Assembly (NCBI RefSeq): GCF_900186465.1
Contig: NZ_LT891959.1
Location: 310,001-374,000, forward strand
Length of the DNA: 64,000 bases
Origin: Centipeda felix
GTDB taxonomy: Bacteria; Bacillota; Negativicutes; Selenomonadales; Selenomonadaceae
Direction of reading: 5' to 3'
The notes beneath the pieces were generated by a model. The model was not told where the DNA came from. It did no database searches and saw nothing but the letters and a program-made list of their open reading frames with translations. The stretch's first letter is position 1, and every line of letters begins with the position of its first letter. The translations under genes were made by a program, and so were the position numbers. Of the stretch, positions 53,272 to 62,509 are shown in pieces.

Positions 53272-53361
53272 GCGCGTCGTCTCTCCTCATCGCCGTGTGC
53301 GCACGCGACGGGAAGTCCTCTGCGTGAGAGGAGATCCCCCCATCGAATCGCGCGTCACGCA

Positions 53362-53637
53362 TCAGTCCTTCTGACGCTTTGCCTCAGCGAACTTCGCCAT
53401 CGTGCCATTCTTGCTCAGAATGTTCTTGACGGTATCCGTCGGCTGTGCGCCCTTCTTCATCCAATCGATCGCCTTCTCCTCGTCGATGTTGACGAGTGCG
53501 GGCTGCTTCGACGGATCGTAGTTCCCAAGGATCTCGATGAATCGCCCATCGCGCGGTGCACGCGAATCAGCGACCACAATGCGATAGAAGGGATTCTTCT
53601 TCGCGCCCATACGGTTCAAACGAATCTTGACTGCCAT
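53362..53637 (-). CDS. rpsP: 30S ribosomal protein S16
   Basis: A 91-residue protein beginning [20 protein letters not shown], the conserved S16 start, with [11 protein letters not shown]. The start at 53637 follows AAGGTGG; a longer frame to 53736 runs into ffh. It lies between ffh and khpA. Confidence 0.97.
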   Translation of the reverse strand: MAVKIRLNRMGAKKNPFYRIVVADSRAPRDGRFIEILGNYDPSKQPALVNIDEEKAIDWMKKGAQPTDTVKNILSKNGTMAKFAEAKRQKD

Positions 53638-53671
53638 AATTTCACCACCTTTCGTTGGATATTGTACCGCA

Positions 53672-55048
53672 CTACCGAAAGAACGGCATCTTGGGGAGTC
53701 CCATACCGCCCATGGACGGCATGGCGGGCATACCACCCTTCCCCTTCATTTTCTTCATCTTCTTCATCATCTTGCGCATTTCGCCGAACTGCTTGAGCAG
53801 TTTGTTGACGTCCTGCACGCGCGTCCCGCTGCCGGCGGCAATGCGCTTGCGCCGACTGCCGTTGATGATCGTGATGTCTGCGCGCTCCTTCGGCGTCATC
53901 GCGCGGATGATCGCTTCAAGCCGGCGCATCTCTTTTCCATCGAGGTCAAACTCCTGATCGCCGAGTTTCTTCTTCAGACCGCCCATTCCCGGAAGCATGC
54001 CGAGGATATTGCTGAGCGAGCCGAGCTTTTTGACCTGCTGCATCTGATCGAGGAAATCATCGAGCGTGAAGTCGTTGCGGCGGAGCTTCTCCTCCATCTT
54101 CTTCGCGTTCTCGAGATCGAAGTTCTCCTGTGCCTTCTCCACAAGAGAGAGCACGTCGCCCATGCCGAGGATACGCGACGCCATACGGTCGGGATGAAAC
54201 ACCTCAAGTGGCTCGAGCTTCTCGCCCATACCGACGAATTTCAGCGGGCAGCCCGTCACCGCCTTGATGGAGAGGGCCGCGCCGCCGCGCGCATCGCCGT
54301 CCAGCTTCGTCATGATGACGCCGTCCAGACCAAGCGAGGCGTCGAACGCCTCGGCGACGTTTACGGCTTCCTGTCCTGTCATGGCATCCACGACGAGGAG
54401 AATCTCATGCGGCTTTACTTCCGCCTTGATATCACGCAGCTCCTGCATGAGGGTCTCATCAATCTGCAGACGCCCCGCCGTATCAATGATAACGACGTCG
54501 TTGGCATGGGACGCGGAATGTGCGATTGCCGCACGCGCAATGGCGACGGCATCCTCCTGCCCCTGCGAAAAGACGGGCACATCGACCTTGCTGCCAATGA
54601 CCTCAAGCTGCTTGATGGCAGCGGGACGATAGATATCGTCGGCAACGAGCAGCGGACGCTTGCCCTGCTTTTTCAGCATGAGTGCGAGCTTGCCTGCCGA
54701 GGTCGTCTTGCCCGAGCCCTGCAGTCCGACGAGCATGATGACGGTCGGTGGGTTGGGGCTGATGTTGAGACGGCTCTCCGTCCCGCCCATCAGTGCGGTG
54801 AGTTCCTCATCGACAATCTTGACAACGGCCTGAGCCGCCGTGAGCGTGTCGAGCACATCCTGCCCGACCGCTCGCGCCTTGACGCGCTTCACGAAGTCCT
54901 TGACGACCTTGAAGTTGACGTCCGCTTCCAGCAGCGCCATGCGCACCTCGCGCATCGCCTCGTTCACGTCGTCCTCGGTCAGCTTTCCGTGCCCGCGCAG
55001 CTTTTTGAAGATCCCCTGCAGGCGGTCGGACAGATTCTCAAAGAGCAT
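53672..55048 (-). CDS. ffh: Signal recognition particle protein Ffh
   Basis: A 458-residue SRP54-type GTPase with an N-terminal helical bundle, G motifs [24 protein letters not shown] and [10 protein letters not shown], and a methionine-rich M domain near the end ([26 protein letters not shown]). With 4.5S RNA it delivers nascent membrane proteins to FtsY. It follows the YlxM-like gene, which often regulates it. Confidence 0.96.
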   Translation of the reverse strand: MLFENLSDRLQGIFKKLRGHGKLTEDDVNEAMREVRMALLEADVNFKVVKDFVKRVKARAVGQDVLDTLTAAQAVVKIVDEELTALMGGTESRLNISPNPPTVIMLVGLQGSGKTTSAGKLALMLKKQGKRPLLVADDIYRPAAIKQLEVIGSKVDVPVFSQGQEDAVAIARAAIAHSASHANDVVIIDTAGRLQIDETLMQELRDIKAEVKPHEILLVVDAMTGQEAVNVAEAFDASLGLDGVIMTKLDGDARGGAALSIKAVTGCPLKFVGMGEKLEPLEVFHPDRMASRILGMGDVLSLVEKAQENFDLENAKKMEEKLRRNDFTLDDFLDQMQQVKKLGSLSNILGMLPGMGGLKKKLGDQEFDLDGKEMRRLEAIIRAMTPKERADITIINGSRRKRIAAGSGTRVQDVNKLLKQFGEMRKMMKKMKKMKGKGGMPAMPSMGGMGLPKMPFFR

Positions 55049-55075
55049 TTCCTCACCTCCTTTTATCCATGGTCT

Positions 55076-55426
55076 TTATATCTCATTCTGTGATGTATAT
55101 CGCTCCAGTTCATCCGCGATGCGTCGGACATCCGCGCGTCCAATCGGCTCGCGGAGCGCACGCAGCTCCGTACAGACGGCAGCGATCGCCCGCTCCTGCT
55201 CCTGTTGACGAGCAAAGAGCCCCAGCGTCTCCTCCATCTCCGCCAGTGCACGCTCTGCACGGCGGATATTGTCATGTGCCGCCTGCCGCGTGATGCCGAG
55301 CTCCTCGCCGATCTCCGCGAGCGAGAAATCCTCTGCAATATGTAAATGCAGGCACTCCCTCTGCTTCCCCGTCAGAAGGCCTCCATAGAAATCGTAGAGC
55401 TTTGCGCGATAGTAGAGCTGATCCAA
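55076..55426 (-). CDS. ylxM: YlxM/p13-like DNA-binding protein
   Basis: A 116-residue helix-turn-helix protein (GLLTGKQRECLHLHIAEDFS, then IGEELGITRQAAHDNIRRAE) of the sigma-70 region 4-like UPF0122 family. In streptococci the homologue modulates SRP function. The gene is first in ylxM-ffh-rpsP-khpA-ylqD-rimM and lies 27 bases before ffh. Confidence 0.9.
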   Translation of the reverse strand: MDQLYYRAKLYDFYGGLLTGKQRECLHLHIAEDFSLAEIGEELGITRQAAHDNIRRAERALAEMEETLGLFARQQEQERAIAAVCTELRALREPIGRADVRRIADELERYTSQNEI

Positions 55427-55432
55427 TTCGTT

Positions 55433-55497
55433 CCTCCCCTTCCACCACGCGCTGCGTGGTCACCCTTCCCCGCAGGCGAGGCAGGCTATTGTGGGAG
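55433..55497 (+). repeat. GC-rich dispersed repeat, fragment D
   Basis: CTCCCCTTCCACCACGCG, then GCGTGGTCACCCTTCCCCGC, and GAGGCAGGCTATTGTGGGA match the outline of copies A and C with base changes. It lies between the ylxM start and its promoter, so it sits in the 5' leader of the ffh operon. Confidence 0.5.
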
Positions 55498-55508
55498 ACA
55501 CTTGTGCA

Positions 55509-55554
55509 AGTATAGCGGGAAACAAAGAACCTGTCAAGTATTTTTCTTGACAGG
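55509..55554 (-). promoter_or_regulatory. Promoter of the ylxM-ffh operon with inverted repeat
   Basis: Minus strand TTGACA (55537-55532), 17-bp spacer, TATACT (55514-55509). CCTGTCAAG (55530-55538) and CTTGACAGG (55546-55554) form a perfect 9-bp inverted repeat over the -35. It may be an operator, or the terminator of the upstream PARG gene on the same strand. Confidence 0.65.
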
Positions 55555-55592
55555 CTTCGCTCAATATACTTCCATGAGCCTTTTTGAATGCA

Positions 55593-56993
55593 CTACACCA
55601 AACGCAGATGGGTTCTCTTGGGGGACGAATGGTGGAACGGAATCCATGAAAGTGGTGTAGAAGCCACCGTCTCCCCCTCTATTGTGAGCGATATCGTAAT
55701 CGCAATCAGATCATGCCCTGTCACATCCGTCAAAAGAAATGCATATGCATTTTGGCGGTCGGTGGAAAATGCAAGCAAATTACATTCTTCCAAAAAACTG
55801 ACATAAGCAAACAGGACGCTTAAATCGTCCACCATGCCGCCGTCCGCCATGCCGACACACAAAGCATGAAACGCCTTCACCGGCTTTTGAACAAAAAAGG
55901 TCTTCGTATCGGTTGCTTCATTGACAAGCGGCACGCACTCTAGCTTCATGAAGTCTTCCGTAACAGGAAGATAGAATGCCACAGCCCGATCGCCATCGGT
56001 CTGCTCCCAGATTTCTGCCATAAAGGGAATTCCGTTCTTCGTTGTGCCATAAGAATACCCTTTATTCTCAGGAGAAATGTTTTCCTGTGAAAAGTTGTAT
56101 GTGATGAACGGATGATTTGTTTGATAAAATCCCGGTACTAATGTCACTGTTTCAGATGTATCATTGGTGCATATTGTTCCAACATTCTGAAACACATCTG
56201 CAAATGCGTGAAAATTTTTCTTTTCACCTCTATCAATAATGGCGAATGCTATCGTTCGAAAGTATTTATGATATTCTTCATCCATAAGAATATCATAAAA
56301 ATACTTTGCAACGCTATACGGGTCGTGCCCAAATGCACCGCATCCCCATGCGCCAAGAACGAGTGACGAATATCCATGCGCTGCGGCAACGGCAAACATT
56401 TTCCTTAGCCTCGATTTCATTACACGTGACATCACAGCAGGAGAAACCTCCCGCGCCGCACCGTTGCGGTTCGGCGCAGGAATCGTAATGACAGAAGTCA
56501 GAAATGGCTCATCCAAAAAATCATCATGAAGATCCCGAAAGACGCATACATGGGGTGATAGTATCATGTAGTCGGAAGCACAGGCATTTTTTCGGCGATT
56601 GTTATAGTTATACATCTCGTATGCCGCATCGCTGCCTATGGAGTGATAGAGCGTACTCTCTCTGCACAAACATTCTTCCTGTGCATTTGCACCGTTTCGA
56701 AATCCGCCGCCGGGTACATGTGCATTGGCGAAATTCATTACGAGGACGTTCTCCATTCCCTCGGCACAGGCAAAAGAATCTGCATCCAAGACATAGATAT
56801 CAGGAGTATCTGATATAGAGCAGCCACTTTTTACAACTTCTCCACAACGTCTTGCCTCTTTGGCATCTATGAGAATTGCTGCGCTATAGTCCTCTTTGGG
56901 AAGAAGTATTGTTTTGCCATGCTTTTGATACCTGCCTTGGTGCGTAATCTGTATGGTTTCTTCCGCAATTCGTCTGCGTTCCTGCCGAGACAT
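55593..56993 (-). CDS. TIGR02452-type PARG/macrodomain protein with extra C-terminal domain
   Basis: A 466-residue protein. Residues 1 to about 270 fit microbial poly(ADP-ribose) glycohydrolases of the macrodomain fold. The key loop is GGGFRNGANAQEECLCRES, which fits the PARG signature GGG followed by paired glutamates after Q. Other segments are NFANAHVPGGG, TIPAPNRNG and LGAWGCGAFGHDP. Such enzymes remove ADP-ribose from protein or nucleic acid. About 190 C-terminal residues (from QNVGTICTND) match nothing recognised. It lies 21 bp after the glycosylase-like gene in an AT-rich island. ATG 56993 has GGAGGGG upstream. Its targets are unknown. Confidence 0.85.
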   Translation of the reverse strand: MSRQERRRIAEETIQITHQGRYQKHGKTILLPKEDYSAAILIDAKEARRCGEVVKSGCSISDTPDIYVLDADSFACAEGMENVLVMNFANAHVPGGGFRNGANAQEECLCRESTLYHSIGSDAAYEMYNYNNRRKNACASDYMILSPHVCVFRDLHDDFLDEPFLTSVITIPAPNRNGAAREVSPAVMSRVMKSRLRKMFAVAAAHGYSSLVLGAWGCGAFGHDPYSVAKYFYDILMDEEYHKYFRTIAFAIIDRGEKKNFHAFADVFQNVGTICTNDTSETVTLVPGFYQTNHPFITYNFSQENISPENKGYSYGTTKNGIPFMAEIWEQTDGDRAVAFYLPVTEDFMKLECVPLVNEATDTKTFFVQKPVKAFHALCVGMADGGMVDDLSVLFAYVSFLEECNLLAFSTDRQNAYAFLLTDVTGHDLIAITISLTIEGETVASTPLSWIPFHHSSPKRTHLRLV

Positions 56994-57014
56994 CACCGCC
57001 CCTCCTTTTTCATC

Positions 57015-57764
57015 TCATTGCATGGAGGTCTCCCCGACCCACTTCCAATCTTTAATTTGCTGCTCCAATGGTCGATTCCTTATGCCAAGACTGCCGCAAT
57101 GTGCCAGCGGATAGATCACCCCGCCCCCATATGCAGGATCCGCTTTGATCTGTGAATGTTCTTCGATATATTTCATATAGCCCTTATATGGTATTCTGGA
57201 TCCTTTTACAAGTGCCTTATAAACACATTCAAAGCTCATGCGTCCCAAGCACAAAATATTCTTCGGCTGCAATATGATACATAACTCCCGAAAACGTTCC
57301 CTGTCTTTATTCATGAGCTTCTTCTTCATGCCCCCGCTGCTTTCTTTACGCCGGTAGCCCAAGCAAAAATTCGTAAAGAAAAGTTCATCGTACTGCTGTT
57401 GTGCAATTTCATAACCCAAATGACGAAAGAGCTCAATCAAGTTTTTATCCGTTTGAAACCCACTGTCCATTTTCTTTTCGTCACTGATATACGGTAAGTC
57501 TTTTCCGCTGATAATCTGTCTGATCCTATCTTGAAACGTCTTCGGTGCAGAATGTGGGTTGCCCCAGTCCTGTCCAACCAATAGGTATTTGATTTCCGGT
57601 GTCGTTTCGGCATATCCTCTGCCCTGCCAATAGGTATAAAGATTGATTTCTTTACAAACACCAAACGTCTCATCAAGCGGCATCAGAAAAGAAGATCCAT
57701 CCTGTTCCTGATAGAACTTCCGCGCATCTTTTACGAGATTTCCATAGGCTTCACGTTTGTTCAT
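57015..57764 (-). CDS. Uracil-DNA-glycosylase-like protein
   Basis: A 249-residue cytoplasmic protein. Segments LLVGQDWGNPHS and FFTNFCLGYR, and the later ILCLGRMSFECV and LAHCGSLGIRNRP, follow the layout of the UDG superfamily: GQDPY-type active-site loop, strand, then a histidine loop. The normal GQDPY is GQDWG here, so activity on uracil is not certain. First gene of a two-gene operon with the PARG protein, with its own TTGACA/TACTAT promoter and strong ribosome site GAGGAGGGG. AT-rich codon use differs from the neighbours, which suggests transfer. Confidence 0.75.
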   Translation of the reverse strand: MNKREAYGNLVKDARKFYQEQDGSSFLMPLDETFGVCKEINLYTYWQGRGYAETTPEIKYLLVGQDWGNPHSAPKTFQDRIRQIISGKDLPYISDEKKMDSGFQTDKNLIELFRHLGYEIAQQQYDELFFTNFCLGYRRKESSGGMKKKLMNKDRERFRELCIILQPKNILCLGRMSFECVYKALVKGSRIPYKGYMKYIEEHSQIKADPAYGGGVIYPLAHCGSLGIRNRPLEQQIKDWKWVGETSMQ

Positions 57765-57794
57765 TTCTGCCCCTCCTCATTTCATTCTAACATA

Positions 57795-57823
57795 ATAGTA
57801 TCTACTTCGACAAACAATGTCAA
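57795..57823 (-). promoter_or_regulatory. Promoter of the glycosylase/PARG operon
   Basis: Minus strand TTGACA (57823-57818), 17-bp spacer, TACTAT (57800-57795), 30 bp before the start. Confidence 0.7.
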
Positions 57824-57845
57824 GAATGAAAGTTCCATCAAAAAA

Positions 57846-57876
57846 GGCATGAAGCGGCTTCGTTCCCGTTCATGCC
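57846..57876 (-). terminator. Terminator of the DUF438/hemerythrin gene
   Basis: GGCATGAA (57846-57853) pairs with TTCATGCC (57869-57876), with an inner GCGG/CCCG-like region, and TTTTTT follows on the minus strand. Confidence 0.9.
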
Positions 57877-57917
57877 TAAGATTTCATTATTATATTGTCA
57901 TATCCTTTTGTCGCATT

Positions 57918-59363
57918 TCAGCGGCGAAATTTCTCGAGTGCCTCGGCGTGATCGGTCACGAACTCGACCGTGCCGAGATATTCGCCGGCCGCGTCGTACA
58001 TTGCCTGATACTGCACGCGGATTGGCTGCTCGCGGATGCGGCGATAGACGACCATCTGCGTGCGCTTCTTCGCCTTGAAGTCCGCAATCAGATTGCGCAC
58101 GACGGGAATGATCTCGGGCGGATGGCAGTTGATCACGTCACGCCCGAGCGCGGACATGGGGCGTGTGAAGACCTGCCCCTCGTTGGTAAAGAAGCGGACG
58201 ACATCGTCCTTGTCGATGAAGGTGATATCGACGGGCAGGAGCTTGAAGATCGCCGTCAGCTGCTCCATCGTAAGCGTGCCTGTTGGAAATTGAAGCGCTC
58301 CCCCAGACGGCGCATCGGCAACGCGCGCCGCCTCCTGATCGAGCCATGCCTGTGCCTCCGGCCACGCGGGAAGGTCGACGCCGAAGGACGATCCCATCGT
58401 CACGAGATCGTGGTAGGCGCGGTACCACTCCATCTGCGTAAAATACCGCAGGCTGAGAGGAAACAGGATGCGCTCCTCCTTGAAGGTCATCTCGCGCACG
58501 CGCTGCACAAGATCACGAATGCGCGACTCATAGAGCGGCAGTGTCTCTGCATCCGCCTTGAGCGCCTTGATGATCATGCTGAGCTCGCGCTTCATCTCAT
58601 CGTCAATGCCCCACATCACCTGCGACGGCCCGGTAACGCCATAGTCATAGAGCACCGGCATCAGCAGCTCTTCCTTCTTGATGTAGTGCATCCGCAGATC
58701 GCCGAGGGAAAGCATGTGCGTCAGCATGACATCCATGCGCTTCGCGCCGTCCAGCTCCGCCGTAATCGTATCGAGCAGCTGTTCAAGAGCGTGATTCTCC
58801 GCGCGCAAAATCGTCAGCGGATGTCCCTCGGGCAGTGCGTCCATATCATTCGGGTCGACCGATGCTGCCTGCGCGTGAATCTCATCATGCGAAAGCGCAC
58901 CTGCGGGCGGAGCAGACGCCGTCCCATGAAAGAGTGCAGAATGCACGTCACAGAGACGCTGCACCTCACTGACTGGCATGCCCTCCTTGATGAGGGACTG
59001 CTCTGCATCCATGATCTCATGGGCCTCGACGTGGCTGAACTCCTTGACAAAATCCTTGCGGACGGAGTCCAGTTCCTCCCCATCCGACAGGCGCTCGATA
59101 AAGCCGCGCAGACGTCCCTGCCGCGACTGTGCATCGTCACTGAGCACGGTATAGCCGTGCTCCTCAAAGGCGGCAATCACCTTTGCGAGATCAATTCCCT
59201 TCACCGCCGCACCGCGCGGGATCGTCATGATGCGCCCCATCACGTTGAGCGCGATGGGATTGGTGATCTCCTTGAAGCCGACCTCCGCCATGATCTCCCG
59301 CACCTCTGGATACTCCTCCACCAGTTCGGCAACGCTCTTCTTCAGATCCAGTGTCTTTTCCAT
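57918..59363 (-). CDS. DUF1858/DUF438/hemerythrin/PAS protein
   Basis: A 481-residue soluble multidomain protein. Residues 1-70 resemble DUF1858 (LDLKKSVAELVEEYPEVREI), about 85-150 DUF438, about 170-310 a hemerythrin-like four-helix bundle with spaced H/E ligands (ENHALEQLLD, HYIKKEELLMP, KEERILFPL), and 340-470 a PAS domain (VDITFIDKDDVVRFF). Oxygen, nitric oxide or redox sensing is likely, but there is no output domain. It is transcribed alone. Confidence 0.88.
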   Translation of the reverse strand: MEKTLDLKKSVAELVEEYPEVREIMAEVGFKEITNPIALNVMGRIMTIPRGAAVKGIDLAKVIAAFEEHGYTVLSDDAQSRQGRLRGFIERLSDGEELDSVRKDFVKEFSHVEAHEIMDAEQSLIKEGMPVSEVQRLCDVHSALFHGTASAPPAGALSHDEIHAQAASVDPNDMDALPEGHPLTILRAENHALEQLLDTITAELDGAKRMDVMLTHMLSLGDLRMHYIKKEELLMPVLYDYGVTGPSQVMWGIDDEMKRELSMIIKALKADAETLPLYESRIRDLVQRVREMTFKEERILFPLSLRYFTQMEWYRAYHDLVTMGSSFGVDLPAWPEAQAWLDQEAARVADAPSGGALQFPTGTLTMEQLTAIFKLLPVDITFIDKDDVVRFFTNEGQVFTRPMSALGRDVINCHPPEIIPVVRNLIADFKAKKRTQMVVYRRIREQPIRVQYQAMYDAAGEYLGTVEFVTDHAEALEKFRR

Positions 59364-59391
59364 AATGAAAGCCCCTTTATATCAATTATAA

Positions 59392-59411
59392 TTTTCACCT
59401 TGATGTGACAA
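59392..59411. promoter_or_regulatory. Inverted repeat before the DUF438/hemerythrin gene
   Basis: TTTTCAC, six bases, GTGACAA form an imperfect palindrome, flanked by two copies of CAATTATAA (59383-59391 and 59409-59417). One copy may serve as a -10 (TATAAT). Regulator unknown. Confidence 0.4.
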
Positions 59412-59465
59412 TTATAACGCAGGACGGTGAAGAAATGCTGTAACCGTTGGTACGGAAATTAAATA

Positions 59466-59505
59466 GGGAGCAACATGAAGGAAAACACTCCTTCACGTTG
59501 CTCCC
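59466..59505 (-). terminator. Terminator hairpin downstream of clpB
   Basis: GGGAGCAAC (59466-59474) and the following TGAAGGA pair with TCCTTCA and GTTGCTCCC (to 59505) with one mismatch, and TATTTAATTT follows on the minus strand. Confidence 0.75.
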
Positions 59506-59625
59506 TGTTGTGCCCCTTCCACCGCTTCGCGGTCCCCCTTCCCCGCAAGCGGGGCAGGCTTTTGGATTATGGCATATTCGCTTCCCCCGTCGCAACGAAG
59601 AAAGCAGCGAGCCGATTGCAGCTCT
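59506..59625 (+). repeat. GC-rich dispersed repeat, copy C
   Basis: TGTTGTGCCCCTTCCACCGC, then TTCGCGGTCCCCCTTCCCCG, a GCGGGGCAGGCTTTTGGAT-type block and CAGCGAGCCGATTGCAGC match copy A in order. It sits between the clpB stop and its terminator hairpin. Confidence 0.75.
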
Positions 59626-59628
59626 CGC

Positions 59629-62202
<2,574 letters not shown>

Positions 62203-62239
62203 AGGTATCCCTCCACTGTTCTTATTTTATGTGTCTATT

Positions 62240-62267
62240 ATTATAACAGATAAAGTCAAAAAGTCAA
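62240..62267 (-). promoter_or_regulatory. Promoter of clpB with direct repeats over the -35
   Basis: Minus strand TTGACT (62267-62262), 16-bp spacer, perfect TATAAT (62245-62240). TTTGACT occurs twice in direct repeat, 8 bases apart, over and next to the -35. These half-sites match CtsR heptads, but CtsR normally needs a 3-base gap, so the regulator is uncertain. Confidence 0.55.
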
Positions 62268-62342
62268 ATATAAATTTTGATTTTTTGACATTTAATGCAA
62301 AAAAATCTGCCGACGTGCGGCAGAGTCCATTTTTTAGATGTT

Positions 62343-62509
62343 TAGGGAAGCACTGATAAATTCGGTACGACCATCTTGACGCATCTTTTTCGCCCGCTTT
62401 TCGTTAGCAAATCCTCCACATAGCTCTTGCTATGCGTCCGGTTTGCTGCCTCAATCGGACAAAAAATCTACGCCAATCTGGCATACCTCATTTTATCAGC
62501 GATTCCCTA
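62343..62509. mobile_element. MITE-like TA-flanked element, full-length copy 2
   Basis: 167 bp, TA at both ends, left GGGAAGCACTGATAAA and right TTTATCAGCGATTCCC. In inverted orientation it matches the copy at 4609-4776 along its whole length. Together with the clpB promoter it accounts for most of the 304-bp gap 62203-62506. Its right TA plus the next base form the TAG stop codon of the glutamine synthetase gene. Confidence 0.75.

Noticed and set aside
55555-55592. tRNA-like sequence after the PARG gene
   Set aside because: No cloverleaf or anticodon arm could be folded.
57849-59408. 519-codon plus-strand frame opposite the DUF438/hemerythrin gene
   Set aside because: Antisense shadow; no motifs, while the minus strand shows four domains.
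62250-62270. Canonical CtsR operator before clpB
   Set aside because: Heptads are present but with one base between them instead of three, so only a divergent site is noted.
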